Assembly (NCBI RefSeq): GCF_003576645.1
Contig: NC_044916.1
Span: 34,533,326-34,597,325, forward strand
DNA: 64,000 nucleotides
Source: Ipomoea triloba
Lineage: Eukaryota > Streptophyta > Magnoliopsida > Solanales > Convolvulaceae
Reading direction: 5' to 3'
Shown: one piece after another, positions 49,084-60,600 of the stretch
Layout of the letters: the number at the start of each line of letters is the position of its first letter
Position numbering within the stretch: the first letter of the stretch is position 1
The notes under the pieces: generated by a model
What the model saw: the letters and a program-made list of their open reading frames with translations, nothing else
Told to the model about the DNA's origin: nothing
Database searches by the model: none
Made by a program: the position numbers and the translations under genes

Positions 49084-52000
49084 TTAGCACTTTGGCATAT
49101 CTGGAGGTGGAGGCAACATTGTCTCATTTACGCCGGTCCCATTTTTAACTATGAATGTCATCTCCATTCCCCAACTTGTGTGGCGCTCCAAATGACAATG
49201 CATGAACCACACCCCTATAATAACCAAATACAAAATAAATATTGAACACATTATAAAAATATATTAATTTTGTTAAAAAATAAACATTAATAAAATTCAA
49301 TGATGTGTGATTCATATTGTCATTGGGTATAAAAACAACCTCAACAATTGATTTTTCCTCCAATATTTTTGCAAGGTCCAACATCCACCTCATGACAAAT
49401 TAGAGTTAATTCCACCAAAGGTCCCTTGTCTTTGATGTGATAATTTCAAATTTAGTCCTAGACTATCATTTGTGTCATTTTGACATCCCAGACTATTAGT
49501 TTTTTGGACACTTTTAGTCATTCTCATGACTTTTCCTATTTTTAGTAAGGGCATTTTTGTCTCTTCATATTTTTAATTTGTTATTTTTCCGGTTTCAACC
49601 GGTTTAATTGGTTTAAGACTTTACTAAAAAAACGATTGAAAAATCTAGTTACTAAAAATCAGAAGTTACCTAAAGTCTTAAATAAATTAAAATGGTTGAA
49701 ACCAGAAAAATAACAAAAGAAAGATATGAAAAGACAAAAATGCCCTTACTAAAAATAGAAAAAGTCATGGGAAGGACTAAAAGTGTCCAAGAAATAATAG
49801 TCTGGGATGTCAAATAGCAAAAGTGATAGTCTGGGATTAAATTTAGAATTGCCACTAAAGACAATGGATCTCTGGTCGAATTAACTCTGGCAAATTATAT
49901 CAGGTTGTGGTTGCTCTAATTATGCACAATATATACCTAGTGCAAAAATTATATTAAAATAATTTATTACTCACCGGGGTTATCTGCTTTGAATCTAATG
50001 GCGGTCCAAGCGTTTTTAGGAAGAGCAATTGTGTTCATCAGAGGAGGGTCCACAAGATTATAGTTCTGCGGATCCTTATCTTTGTCGAAATTTCCGAAAC
50101 CCCAACCGACAACGTAAAAGCTGTATCCATGCAAGTGCATGGGATGGTCAATCCCCGCCACCAAATTCGTGCCCTGGTAAACAAGCTCCACCGTCGTCCC
50201 ATACTCAAGCACAAACACCTTCGCCGTCTTATTCCGCTCCGGCAGCTGCAGATTCGACGGGAGAGTTGCGTTGGTGTAGTCGAAAGGAAAGGGCGGAAAC
50301 GGCGGAAAGTCGGTTGTGTAAACGACGTCGTTGACGCTCCGGTTTAGGATGGTGCTATAGTAGTACGCCTCGAGTATGTCGGTCTGAGGGAGGATGTAAC
50401 TGTTGTTGTTAACGCTAGCGGCGAACATTCTCCCGCCCGGTCCGGTGCAGTTTGAGGTATTATTTCGTTCGCACGGTCGGGTGTTAATGGAGATCGTGAA
50501 TAACAGATTTGTCGACACGTTTTTTGGAACGTCTATGGGGTGTTTCTTGTCGGCTAAGCTTCGGAGTTGGGAGGTGAAGCCGACTGAGGCGTTGATGTCG
50601 TTGTGGTCGGGGAGGTTAGGGAAGGGCGGTGACGGAGACGGGGTATAGTTGCCGGAGTATTGGATGAAGGCGGTGGTTGTGGTGTTGTCGTATTGAACTC
50701 TATTGGCGGTGTTTAAGGCTTTGGCCGCCATGTAATAGTGGTTGGGGGTTTGGTCGGCGTGGAGCAATAGGTCTAGGGTTTGGCCTGGGGATATGGCGAC
50801 TACGGAAGCCTGGAAGGGTTTTGTGTACGCGCCGTCGGTCCCGACCACCGTGAGGTTGTGGTTTGCGATGGAGAAGAACATGATGTTGTTCATCACTGCG
50901 TTCACCATTCGTAGCAGATATGTCTTTCCGCTATCCACCCTCAACCTGAATATATCTGTGATTAGAAATCAAGGAAAAGAGGGATTAGAAAACGCCGTTC
51001 CGAAATTCAACGGATCAGATGGCGATCCGATGCAGCATCACGAGAAATTTTGCAAGGATATAGCGAGGTACGTACCATTTTTTGAGCAATTGTATCGATC
51101 TCCAGGTTGACCATTGATAAGGAATGCATCTGAGATATTTGGGTCTCCTCCGCTAGCAAGGAATTCATTCAAAACTTCTTGTATGTCTGATTTCCACCAC
51201 TCTCCTGCACCATATATTTTCAATGATATTATTAGCCATCTCAATACATGTGCTGACTAGGTAAACCTATCATCACTGTTTAAAGGTGTGGTCCGTGTGG
51301 ATGAGTAAACACTGTATTATAACCCTAATCAGCAAAAGAGGTAAACCAGCTTAAGACGGGCATAGCTGACCGTCTCAAGCATAAAAGCTCAATAGGAAAC
51401 TCTTAGCAACCGTGTGGTTACTAAGTATCAATTTGGCTGAGATTGACACATTGTTAGGGGTATTATTGATTGTATAGGTCTAATCAGCACGGTATCAATT
51501 TGCATCTCATGTATATATATGATACCTAAAATGATGGGAACTTCCATTTGAGGCTTAGGAAAAGGATAACCATTAGGTCCATTAGGAGGAGAGACTACAA
51601 TTTGGCCGTGCACGGTGGCTCGAGACCAGTCGCTATGAGCATGCCACCATAATGTTCCTTCCTCGTCTGATAGAAATATTTTTTGACTAAATTTGCCACC
51701 AGGTTGAATAGGGCATTGTGTTATGAATTCCGGACCATCCGACCATGGATATCTTGGTTGTTTCACACCGTGCCTGTCATTCATTTCAATAAAAAAATTT
51801 ATAACTTATATATCATTCCCAACCAATACATATTGTAATTAATTTGTACCAAATGGCTATATACAAACCAATGAATGGTTATGTTCTCATTCCCATTATT
51901 GATCACGTCAACGATGATCGTGTCCCCTCTTTTGGCAAATAGAGTTGGCCCAGGAAAGCTCCCGTTCACGGTCAAGATCTTCTTGCTACTGCAAAGCCTT

Positions 52001-52251
52001 GTATATGGCGTTTCTTCCACCTGCGCGCATTTCAATATAATTACCAATTAATCATAACCCATGGTACATATGGAAACAAATATTATTGGTACAACATTAT
52101 AACTGTCTAATCTATTTTTATAGCAAACTATATGTGTGTATATATAAGCCGTACATACAATGAACGTATGACGTTGAACTCTTGCATGGCTGAATTGAAG
52201 GCTACCAAGGAGAAGAAGACCTATAACTTGCAAAACTAAAAGCGACGACAT
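49084..52251 (-). CDS. Laccase (multicopper oxidase), cluster copy D
   Basis: Six exons in transcript order: 52159-52251, 51869-52020, 51526-51773, 51076-51204, 49975-50955, 49084-49214, joined in frame to 577 aa. The start is the ATG at 52251; the frame is open a little further up but without ATG. The signal peptide is [20 protein letters not shown]. Copper motifs HWHG (81-84), HAHSDW (126-131), HPMHLHG (478-484) and HCHLERH (540-546, with WGM) are intact. It is the most diverged of the four: one extra residue in exon 3 ([10 protein letters not shown]), about 12 extra in exon 5 (around [16 protein letters not shown]) and Asn in place of Pro in DRYNCSKN. Exon 5 is clearly GC-richer than in A and B. 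An active secreted laccase is expected. The last intron holds a foldback MITE. Confidence 0.93.
49403..49887. mobile_element. Foldback MITE in the last intron of laccase D
   Basis: Ends gagttaattc and gaattaactc are flanked by tgacaaatta and tggcaaatta, an imperfect 9-10 bp duplication. The arms pair for about 200 bases: ttagtaagggcatttttgtc / gacaaaaatgcccttacta and gacatcccagactatt / aatagtctgggatgtc. The middle carries ggtttcaaccggttt. There is no coding capacity. Confidence 0.8.
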
Positions 52252-52352
52252 ATTCGCACGCAAGCAAGCTAATTAAGCTAGCTAGGTTGGTTACGTTGTA
52301 TATATGTTTTAGTATAAAGATACACTCTAACAACTTGATCCAATCTCTCACC

Positions 52353-52360
52353 TATTTATA
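52353..52360 (-). promoter_or_regulatory. TATA box of laccase D
   Basis: TATAAATA on the minus strand (tatttata on +), 102 bases upstream of the ATG. Spacing and sequence match the boxes of copies A and B. Confidence 0.65.
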
Positions 52361-53694
52361 AACCCTGGAAGATTAAGAATGTTACGTTGGAAACATGTTT
52401 AACGTTGAATTGGTGGTCCTCCTGGCCTGGCTGCTTTCAAATTGTAAATAGTGTTCAGATGGCAATATATATGTAGTATTATAGTCAATACATGCACTTG
52501 GAATTTTTGCAGTTGGGAGAAGTGTTAGCACTCCAAAATGCGACTAATTGAACCATTAATTCACGCATTGATTGATGGGATGGGTGCTTGCTCTTACACG
52601 AAATTCCCTCCCAATGGGTAAATTAAACTTACTTGTGACAAATTAAAGTTTTTATTTTATGTGATGTAAATTTACATATTTTTAATATATAAAATTACAA
52701 TGACACATGTTTACTAGGGAATTATATTAACAAAACCCAGTTGCGAATGCTCTTGCGAAGATGATTTGTCATCTGGATAGCCGGTGGAAGGAGATTACAG
52801 AAGTTCCCAGGGGGATCCTGATAGAGTTTGAAGATGACCGCTAGAGTATCATGTGGCCAGGGAGTATTATCAAGACGCCATAGTGTTGGGTTGAGGCTTG
52901 GAGAACTGAGTTCAACATTTTGTCAATCGATCGTACATGGTGCTGATTGCTACGCAAGTATAAAGAAATAAAGTTGCGTCATCTTAGCTACTAGATATAA
53001 CTTTTGGTATAGTGGTAAGCGTTTGATTATGAAAATTATTGGAATTCTGATCCAACTGAGAGCATACTGTTATTGAGGTTCGCAAGTGTTAGAAGGGCGG
53101 CTTGGAGAGTCGAGTTCAGCATCGTACCCTACCATCGAATCATGGCATTTATTGCTATGCAAATATAAAGAAATAAAGTTACGTCTTTGCTACTAGTTAT
53201 AGTTTTTGGCGTAGTGATAAGCACTTGTCGTGAAAAGTAGTGTATACAACTACTCGTGTCTGGGTTCACCCCTCTCTTATCCAAAAAAGTGACAATAAAT
53301 TTTCATCATTTGATACGAAAATGAAACCTTTTTTATTCATTAAAAAATAAAGTTAATTATATTGCCATATCATCATACGGTAAAAGATTTTGGCAGAAAA
53401 TTTTAATTTGTCAGCGTTGCATGATTCTTTGTATATTAACTAATTTACATGTAATAACTAGATAGTGAAATCGGTAGTTAATTCATGGATAATCAATAAA
53501 AAAAATTAAAATGACTTAAATGTGTCATATGCAATAATGCTAGATATAAAATTTGATGGAAAAAAATTATAAAAATCACAATTTGTTTTAAATTACTATA
53601 AAAGTCAAAGCAAACAGCAACTAATTAAAACAAATATATTATTACTCGTATTATTGGTGTTAAAAATGTTTTAATTTTTTTTTTGAATGCTAAC
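52361..53694. other. Upstream DNA of laccase D
   Basis: No gene was recognised. The segments 52985-53060 and 53205-53260 share tagtggtaagcgtttg / gtagtgataagcacttg, which look like heads of tRNA-derived SINEs in two diverged copies. The rest is AT-rich. Confidence 0.35.
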
Positions 53695-53900
53695 TCTTTT
53701 TTTTTTTTTTGTCTGGCCCGAGGTGTTCTGAGCATGCAGACCCTAACTGGCATTGGGCCGACCAAATTAAGGGATAAAGTGCACGTTTAAGTCCATACCA
53801 TACTCGGTCTAATCATCGCTCACATCGATATGAGTTCGAACTCTCGATCTCTCTTAAGGGACAAGAGTCGCGACAACTCACATCAACCAAGCTCGTTAAC
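53695..53900 (-). mobile_element. tRNA-derived SINE, second family
   Basis: On minus: a head with ttggttgatgtgagttg (box A-like), gagttcgaactc (box B, near 53830), a body with ggtcggcccaatgccagtt, and an A tail of about 13 (53697-53710 as T on +). It is intact in layout but I did not identify target duplications. Confidence 0.65.
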
Positions 53901-55535
53901 TTTTAGATATTTAACGTTAAGTAATCATTCTTGCATGTTTGACAATTGGGGTTAAATAACACGGATTTCTCAAGTGTGCTCATGTCTTGTCAATATCAAA
54001 ATTTATTGTTTAGAAAAAAAAGACAAAGTGGATGGGCAGAGGATTACTCGATCTCATACTTGAATTTTACGAGTTTAATTATTGTTATTATTTTTTAGTC
54101 AAGCACGCTCTGTGTACATAATATATCTTCCTAAATATAAATAATTAAAATGGATTACATGTGTCATGCAATAATGGTAGATGATATAAATATATAATAT
54201 GTGGTGTAAAATAACACATTTTTGTTATGATGAATCACTAGAAAAGTTAACGTAACAGCCACTAAAACAGGTTTGTGGGTAGCTATTTTTACTTTTTTTT
54301 TAGTGGAGTTTATTATCAATTTCAATAAGGTCTAAAGTATATTTGAATTTTGCTGTGGGAATTCAAAGAATTCACATTGACCGATTAATTAGGAAATGGG
54401 AATTTGATTCCTAAAATATACGGAGTACTATAAAGTTGGGAAATGACTTGAGAAGGGTTTTGGAAAAATGTTCGTCTCATGGAGTATTAAAAAAGAAATG
54501 TGGGTGTAAACTAGTATAAAAATGTTTCAATTTTAAAGAAAGTGTAAACATCTTGTGAAAAGATTTTTTCTTGTGTACACATATATGTAAGCACGGTGCA
54601 AATCTATAATTTTTAAGTGAATGTTAATTTTTAAATATTTAATTCTTTTCCTTAGCTACCTGCCGAATAATTAGTTTGATAATCAAAATGTTTCAAGTTT
54701 GACTCTACGTAGGCGAAAGCTTTTCCGTAAAATATTTAATTGCATTTATTCATTTAGCATGGATTTTTGAAGGCGGCTAATGTACTTGTCAATAATAAAA
54801 CTAAAGCCAATAGAAAGGATGATAAGCTTTGAATTATATTTCATTAACAACAATTGTATCTTAAATACACGCCATTGAACTTTTAGACAAGTCCAATAAG
54901 ATGAACGAAAATTTAACAAATTTAAATTATTGAAGTTACAATAGAAGTGTTAAAAATAGAAGGTTGCAAAAGTGCTAATTCATGGCTGCGTCACATGACA
55001 GCTCCTGAAAGGTATATGATTCAATGTCGTTGTCATTTGTGAAGCTGACGAACTCAATTTACGGACTACTACTTTCGTTGTGTCCTTAGCAAGTGTAAAG
55101 AAAGTCCAACCCTAAATTTGTTTTGATTGAGAAATTGAAATTTTAATCCTCCAATCTGATTGTTTTCTGCGATATATGCAGATCGATATGATTGCGTCTT
55201 TGATCCATGATGTACACCTAACCATTATATTATTGCATTTTGCAGTCAAACTAATGTTTGTTCCTCGTGCATCTTACACCCCAACTACAAAAGTTGGTGG
55301 CATATATGCATGGCGCTCTTCGTAATTTTAATCCAATATAGTTTGGAATAAATTTTAATTCTATCTTATTATATAATTGGTTAAATGTGTATATTTTATT
55401 ATTTACAGTATTTGATAGGGTTATAAAGAAGCTTTATTAGGTAGATAATTTGGATAGTAGGCATGGTTTATTTGGCCGAACGGTAAGCATTTTGGAGGAC
55501 GGACTCGAGCCTAATTACTTAGGATATGTTTTGAA
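53901..55535. other. AT-rich intergenic DNA
   Basis: I see no gene, RNA or clear repeat here. Short open frames have no family signature. Confidence 0.4.
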
Positions 55536-55946
55536 CAATGTTTCAAAAATTTCACCTAGGTGCCAGCTTGCCGCCTAACGCATCACTATAATCGGTGGTT
55601 TAGACGGCTGACTAAGCCGCTTAGGCGCTGACCGCCTAGGCCGCCTAGTCAGCCGATTAGCTATTATTCTTTTTGTTTTTTAAATGGGTTATTTCACTCT
55701 AAACGATATCATTTTGAGTGAAATAACTCCAAATTGTTCAAACTCTATATATTTTTATTTTTTTATGTTAATATTTAATATTTTAGTATTAACTATTAAA
55801 GTATTAAATACTCCGTAGTTTATAATTATTAGTCTTTAAAAAAATTAAAAATTTTAAACAAATTCTTCAAAAATAAAAAATATAATATAAAAATTACACT
55901 GGCTATCTAGACACTCTCCGGGCGCCTAACGATTTTTTCAACCATG
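55536..55946. mobile_element. Non-autonomous hAT-type element with CCTAGGCG words
   Basis: The 8-bp gttttgaa flanks both ends (55528-55535 and 55947-55954). Ends caatgtttcaaaaatttc and (reverse) catggttgaaaaaatcg are imperfect inverted repeats. Palindrome-rich GC words (ccgcctaggccgcctag) sit near the left end and gggcgcctaac near the right. It encodes nothing. Confidence 0.78.
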
Positions 55947-56164
55947 GTTTTGAATAGTTCATCACTCAGGCTTGCAATATTTAAACAAGTTAACTGCACT
56001 TGTAGCATTATTGGCGTAGATTGTCATAGTTGTTTAAGTTTATTACCACGTTGCTTGACTAGTTGATCACCACTATAAATTACATGACATTATATCATAT
56101 ATCTTGCAATTTGTCACCATGATATGGGCAAATGAGATCTAAGAATTTTGCTTCTTTATTTATA

Positions 56165-56425
56165 AATGGTTACTACTCAAATTATGAGTTTGTTACTTAA
56201 AAGGAAAATACTTTTGAAAAAAAATATACCGAGTAATACTTTTACATTTTGATTTAAAAATATTGTATTTTTCTTTAAAAGTATTACCCTTCCCCTTATA
56301 AGTACAAACATTTTATTCATGATTAGTATTACATTTTTGGCTACATTTCTATATTGATCTAATTTATCTCACGAATAAAAATCAATAAGACGGACTTACA
56401 GGAAGTTACTCTTCAATATTTAATT
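56165..56425. mobile_element. Degenerate MITE of the 10275 family
   Basis: It has the interior signature (aaaagtattaccctt, ttcatgattagtattacat) and a weak right end (tctcacgaataaaaatcaataagacgg). Terminal repeats are mostly lost. Confidence 0.45.
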
Positions 56426-56968
56426 GAAACTTTTTAAATTTTTTAAATTGCATGGTTTTACTATTTCATCCGTAGATTATTAATTATAGGCCTATTTGAG
56501 TCTAAAAAAATGGCCATCGTGCCATGTTAGAAGAAATATTGTTTATAGAAATTCAGTTCTAATAACAACGTCAATTGATGTATCCATCAACATATAAACA
56601 AAGACATGATTTATCGTTAATTGGTTTGTTTTTATTAAAGTAATATTGTTGTAACCTAACTTTGTAACTGTTTATTTTCTTACCGACCTGAGTTTGCGTA
56701 TTGTATCACAAAGTTTGAATATTTGTCACTAATTGTAATATTTATTTGGTTTGAATTAAATATTCATTAATATAATGCTTGAAAAATTATCATTGGATTT
56801 CACATTTAGCTTAACAAACCAAGCATAAAACTCAGTCAAGCTATTAACAAAGCAACATCTAAGACAAGACGAGATGGGAAGTTAAGCTGGAAGCTTGGTT
56901 ATATACATCTAATAATATATCCAAGAACTCCTTTAAAAAAAATCCAAGAACTAAGATAACATCGGAAT

Positions 56969-57093
56969 GATGGGAGTGAGTTCGAGTCTCAGTAAAGGCA
57001 ACTGTTGACTCTTTGTGTTTCAGTAGGTTGAGAAAGTAGCTATGAATAGATACTACACTGTAACAGAGTCAGTAGTACTCAAAAAAAATAAAA
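56969..57093 (+). mobile_element. 5'-truncated SINE with target duplications
   Basis: Starts after the head with gagttcgagtctcagtaaag (box B), continues through cagtaggttgagaaagtagc, and ends in an A-rich tail. ataacatc(g/a)gaat lies on both sides (56956-56968 and 57094-57106). It is the same family as 35619-35779. Confidence 0.75.
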
Positions 57094-57209
57094 ATAACAT
57101 CAGAATTAATTATGCCTAACAAATTATGTGCTGATAATAAGCATGAGCACAGAGGACACATGTAATTGTCTCAGTCGTAATCTATAAGAACATCCATATC
57201 AATGGATTT

Positions 57210-57443
57210 TTAAGAGTCCATATCAATCGTGTTCGGGGATCCGATTTCCGTTACAGGCCCAACATGTTTGTCAACAGTCTTCAAGTTTAATTCCTTGAGC
57301 TGGCTATAGTTGGGCCTCCAATTTTCATTACTATAAATTATGGGCTCGGGATCGTACAGCAAACCGACCCCTTTGAGGCCCATTGACAAACCCGAATAGA
57401 AAACGGGAGACATTTCAACAAGTTTTCCGTGTCCTTGCTTCAT
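57210..57443 (-). CDS. Small protein of 77 aa, function unknown
   Basis: A single open frame with ATG at 57443 and TAA at 57210. The sequence looks coding: balanced composition, motifs such as GLSMGLKGVGLLYDPEP and NWRPNYSQLKELN, and higher GC than the surrounding AT-rich DNA. There is no signal peptide or membrane segment. I do not recognise a family. It is divergent from SEC6, with about 180 bp between the two start codons, so both may be driven by one bidirectional promoter. It could also be the last exon of, or an intronless version of, a larger plant gene. Confidence 0.5.
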   Translation of the reverse strand: MKQGHGKLVEMSPVFYSGLSMGLKGVGLLYDPEPIIYSNENWRPNYSQLKELNLKTVDKHVGPVTEIGSPNTIDMDS

Positions 57444-57624
57444 CTCGGTGGACTGAGATCGAGCAGCGAATTGCTCGCTGGTAGTGTCTGAATCGCCGGT
57501 TCAGGAAAATAACCGTTCTTCAAACGCTTTAACTGTAAATTTAGCATTGAAGTTTTCGAAAATCTTCAGCTACAGAATCTGCTGCCTTTTCGTAGCTCGC
57601 ACCTACTGTGTATGTAAGTAGAAG
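57444..57624. promoter_or_regulatory. Short divergent promoter between the small ORF and SEC6
   Basis: 181 bp separate the two ATG codons. The sequence is moderately GC-rich, without a TATA box, typical of housekeeping bidirectional promoters. It must hold both 5' UTRs. Confidence 0.45.
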
Positions 57625-60600
57625 ATGATGGCGGAAGATCTTGGCGTGGAGGCCAAGGAGGCCGCGGTCCGTGAGGTCGCTAAGCTCCTGCCGCTGCCGG
57701 AGCTCTTGCAGTCGATCGCTTCGATCAAAGCCGATTACATTGCTCGCCAGCAGGTTACAACAACACTGAACTGAATTTGGCTTCTTTGTGTATGGTTATC
57801 TGATTGTAATTCCATGGTTATGATGAAAGCTAACTGCTAATAGAACTGCTTAGGTTGTGAAGTTTGACTATTCGACATGTATACTTTTAGTTTGTGCTAA
57901 TGGTTTCTGAAAGTTAAAAGGTTTCAGCTACTAAAATGTGGTTATAAAGAATACCTTTTAATGTGCAAATTGATTGTACAGTTACAAGATTTGCTTAAAT
58001 TTTAGTAATAGACTCTTTTTCATTTTTTAAGTGCAATCAAAAGAATCTTAAATGTGCAAATGTGGAAGGCAAGAATAAGTAGTAGGAACTTAGCATGGCA
58101 TTTATCTCCTCTCCCTTGACTCTGTAGACAGCTGCCTCTACATTTCAAGTATTAGCAGTCAAATTTTGCATAGTTTCCCACCCTGACATTTGCATTAAAG
58201 TATTTAGAAAACATGATGTTTGCATTTTAGTAGCAACTGCAGTCCTGTTAAAATCTTTGTAGATTTGCTTGATTATCAACTTATTAAGCAAGCAATCAGA
58301 ATTTACACTGTGAAGAATAAACAAATAAATTAATGTGGAGTGTCTATATGTATTGGTAATGGCTCCTATTGAATATGCCACTAAAGGATTTTTACCATAA
58401 ATTGATAGTACTGATTTGAATAATTAGTAATTACACACTCTCATTAGAACAGTATCACCTAGTTTACTTTATACTGAGTTCCATGACCACAACCATTAAG
58501 TTATTGTCTATAACCGAATTGGACATACAGTAAGATAACTTGTGCAGCGTCTGATTCTGCTATTTATTCTATTTTACCAGGCAAATGATGCGCAACTTAG
58601 TACAATGGTAGCCGAACAGGTACACACATACTTCCCTTTGCATATTAAGTGATTAGAAAATTTGTTGTATATTCCTTTATGTAGAATATTATTGTGATTT
58701 CTTTTTTCTTTTTTTCCTTCAGCATTCTGTATTTGATTAACTGGAGCTCCATTTTGTTATACGTTTGGCATGTTTAATATCTTTCTAAAGAACTATCTAC
58801 TGGTTACATACTTTACATATTGTGATGCCTGCACAAGTTTTTTCTTCTCAGGTTGAACAAGCACAAGCTGGTCTTGAATCACTTTCCTTATCTCAGAAGA
58901 CTATCAGCCAACTTCGAGAGAACTTCCTTTCAATTGAAAAGTATAAATATGATTCTCTGTGACACAAGCTTATAGAAGCAGTGCTGTTTCTTTTTGAAAT
59001 GTTATTGTTTTTAATTTTTATTTTAAAAAAAAATCACTTTCAGTATCTCATCCATTTCAACCTTGAGTCTGAGTCCCCCCTCCCCATTTTCTCTTTTCTC
59101 TTACAGGTTATGTCAAGAATGCCAAACATTAATAGACAATCACGATCAGATAAAGCTTCTTAGTAATGCAAGGAATAACCTGAACACTACCCTGAAGGTG
59201 AACTTTCAATTTTCATTTTCTTGTTCACACACTATTCACTTAAGCTATGATGTAACTTATTAAACACATAAAATAAGTTCAAAGAAGTCTATGGTGTATT
59301 AGCATAGAAACTGAGTTTAGACTGTTGGTTGCAGAAGAAAAAATGCAAGTGGCTCTGTAAGATCAAAATGGCTCTAAATTATCCTGTGCCACATCCACTT
59401 TATCTTTTTCACTTAAAATGCAAATTCCTAAAGTTTTAAATTTGTTTTGGTGCTTGAGGACAATGGAGATTGAACATGAGACTAATTAGTAATTAGATTG
59501 AATCTCAGGCTTATGCCACTGGACTACAAGGTCTTTGGCCTTGATTGGCATTTTTTTAAATGTATTTCTTTCTTACAGGATGTGGAGGGAATGATGTCAA
59601 TTTCTGTTGAGGCTGCTGAAGCACAGGAGTCCCTTGGTGATGACAAAGAACTCATTAGCACCTATGAGGTAAGCATCTTATAAAATATTATTTTCCTGGG
59701 CATTGGCATCAATTCTCCCAACTTTTATGGTGATCGTGTGTCTTTCTTTTATTATTTTAAAATTCTGATAGAGATTAACAGCTCTTGATGGAAAACGGAG
59801 GTTTGCACTAGCTGCTGCATCATCTCATGAGGAAGAGGTTGGCAGACTAAGGTCAGATTCTTTGCAGCTCTAATTTTAACATGCTCATTTGAGATATGAA
59901 AGTTTTGGATTTATAGGATCAGATCCTGAACAAAACTGGAACCATTTTGGTTCACTTCAAGAGCTAGGCAGAATGATGTGACTAAATTTGGTTTCCCTGC
60001 CTGGTTTTTGAGCTGAAATTGCACCAAGCCTAATCACTATATATAGAAAAATAGTTAAGAGTCATACTATTTATAATGTTCATTCAAACGGTAACCTTTC
60101 AAGTTCCTGCAGCTATCATCCATTCATCCTCTTGTGTCGTCTTTGATATCTTTCACTTGCTATAAAAATACACATGCTTCCTTCATATTTTGAATCAGAT
60201 GGGAACCAGTGCTGCATATTTTGAATTTTCTCATTACTGTTTTCCGAAGTATTTTCTTCTGAAATTTTATGTATATTATTCTCAGAGAGTATTTTGAAGA
60301 TGTAGATCGCACATGGGAAACTTTTGAAAACACACTATGGGGCCATGTTTCCAACTTCTTCAAACTTGCTAAGGAGAGGTATACTTGATAATTTTATCTG
60401 CCTGTAACTTGTATGGATCTGCTGAACAAAGTGGTTTCAAAATTTCATATAGAGAGAATAAAACAAAGCGTTTTTGGTCTATCTAAAAAGATCAGCAAAT
60501 AGCCAACCCAAGTACCCAACAATATTAGCATTAAGATTTAGTTCAGTTGGAAAAACAGGCAGGCTTTTAAGCCAAGCCAAGAAGCATGTAAGATCTCTAA

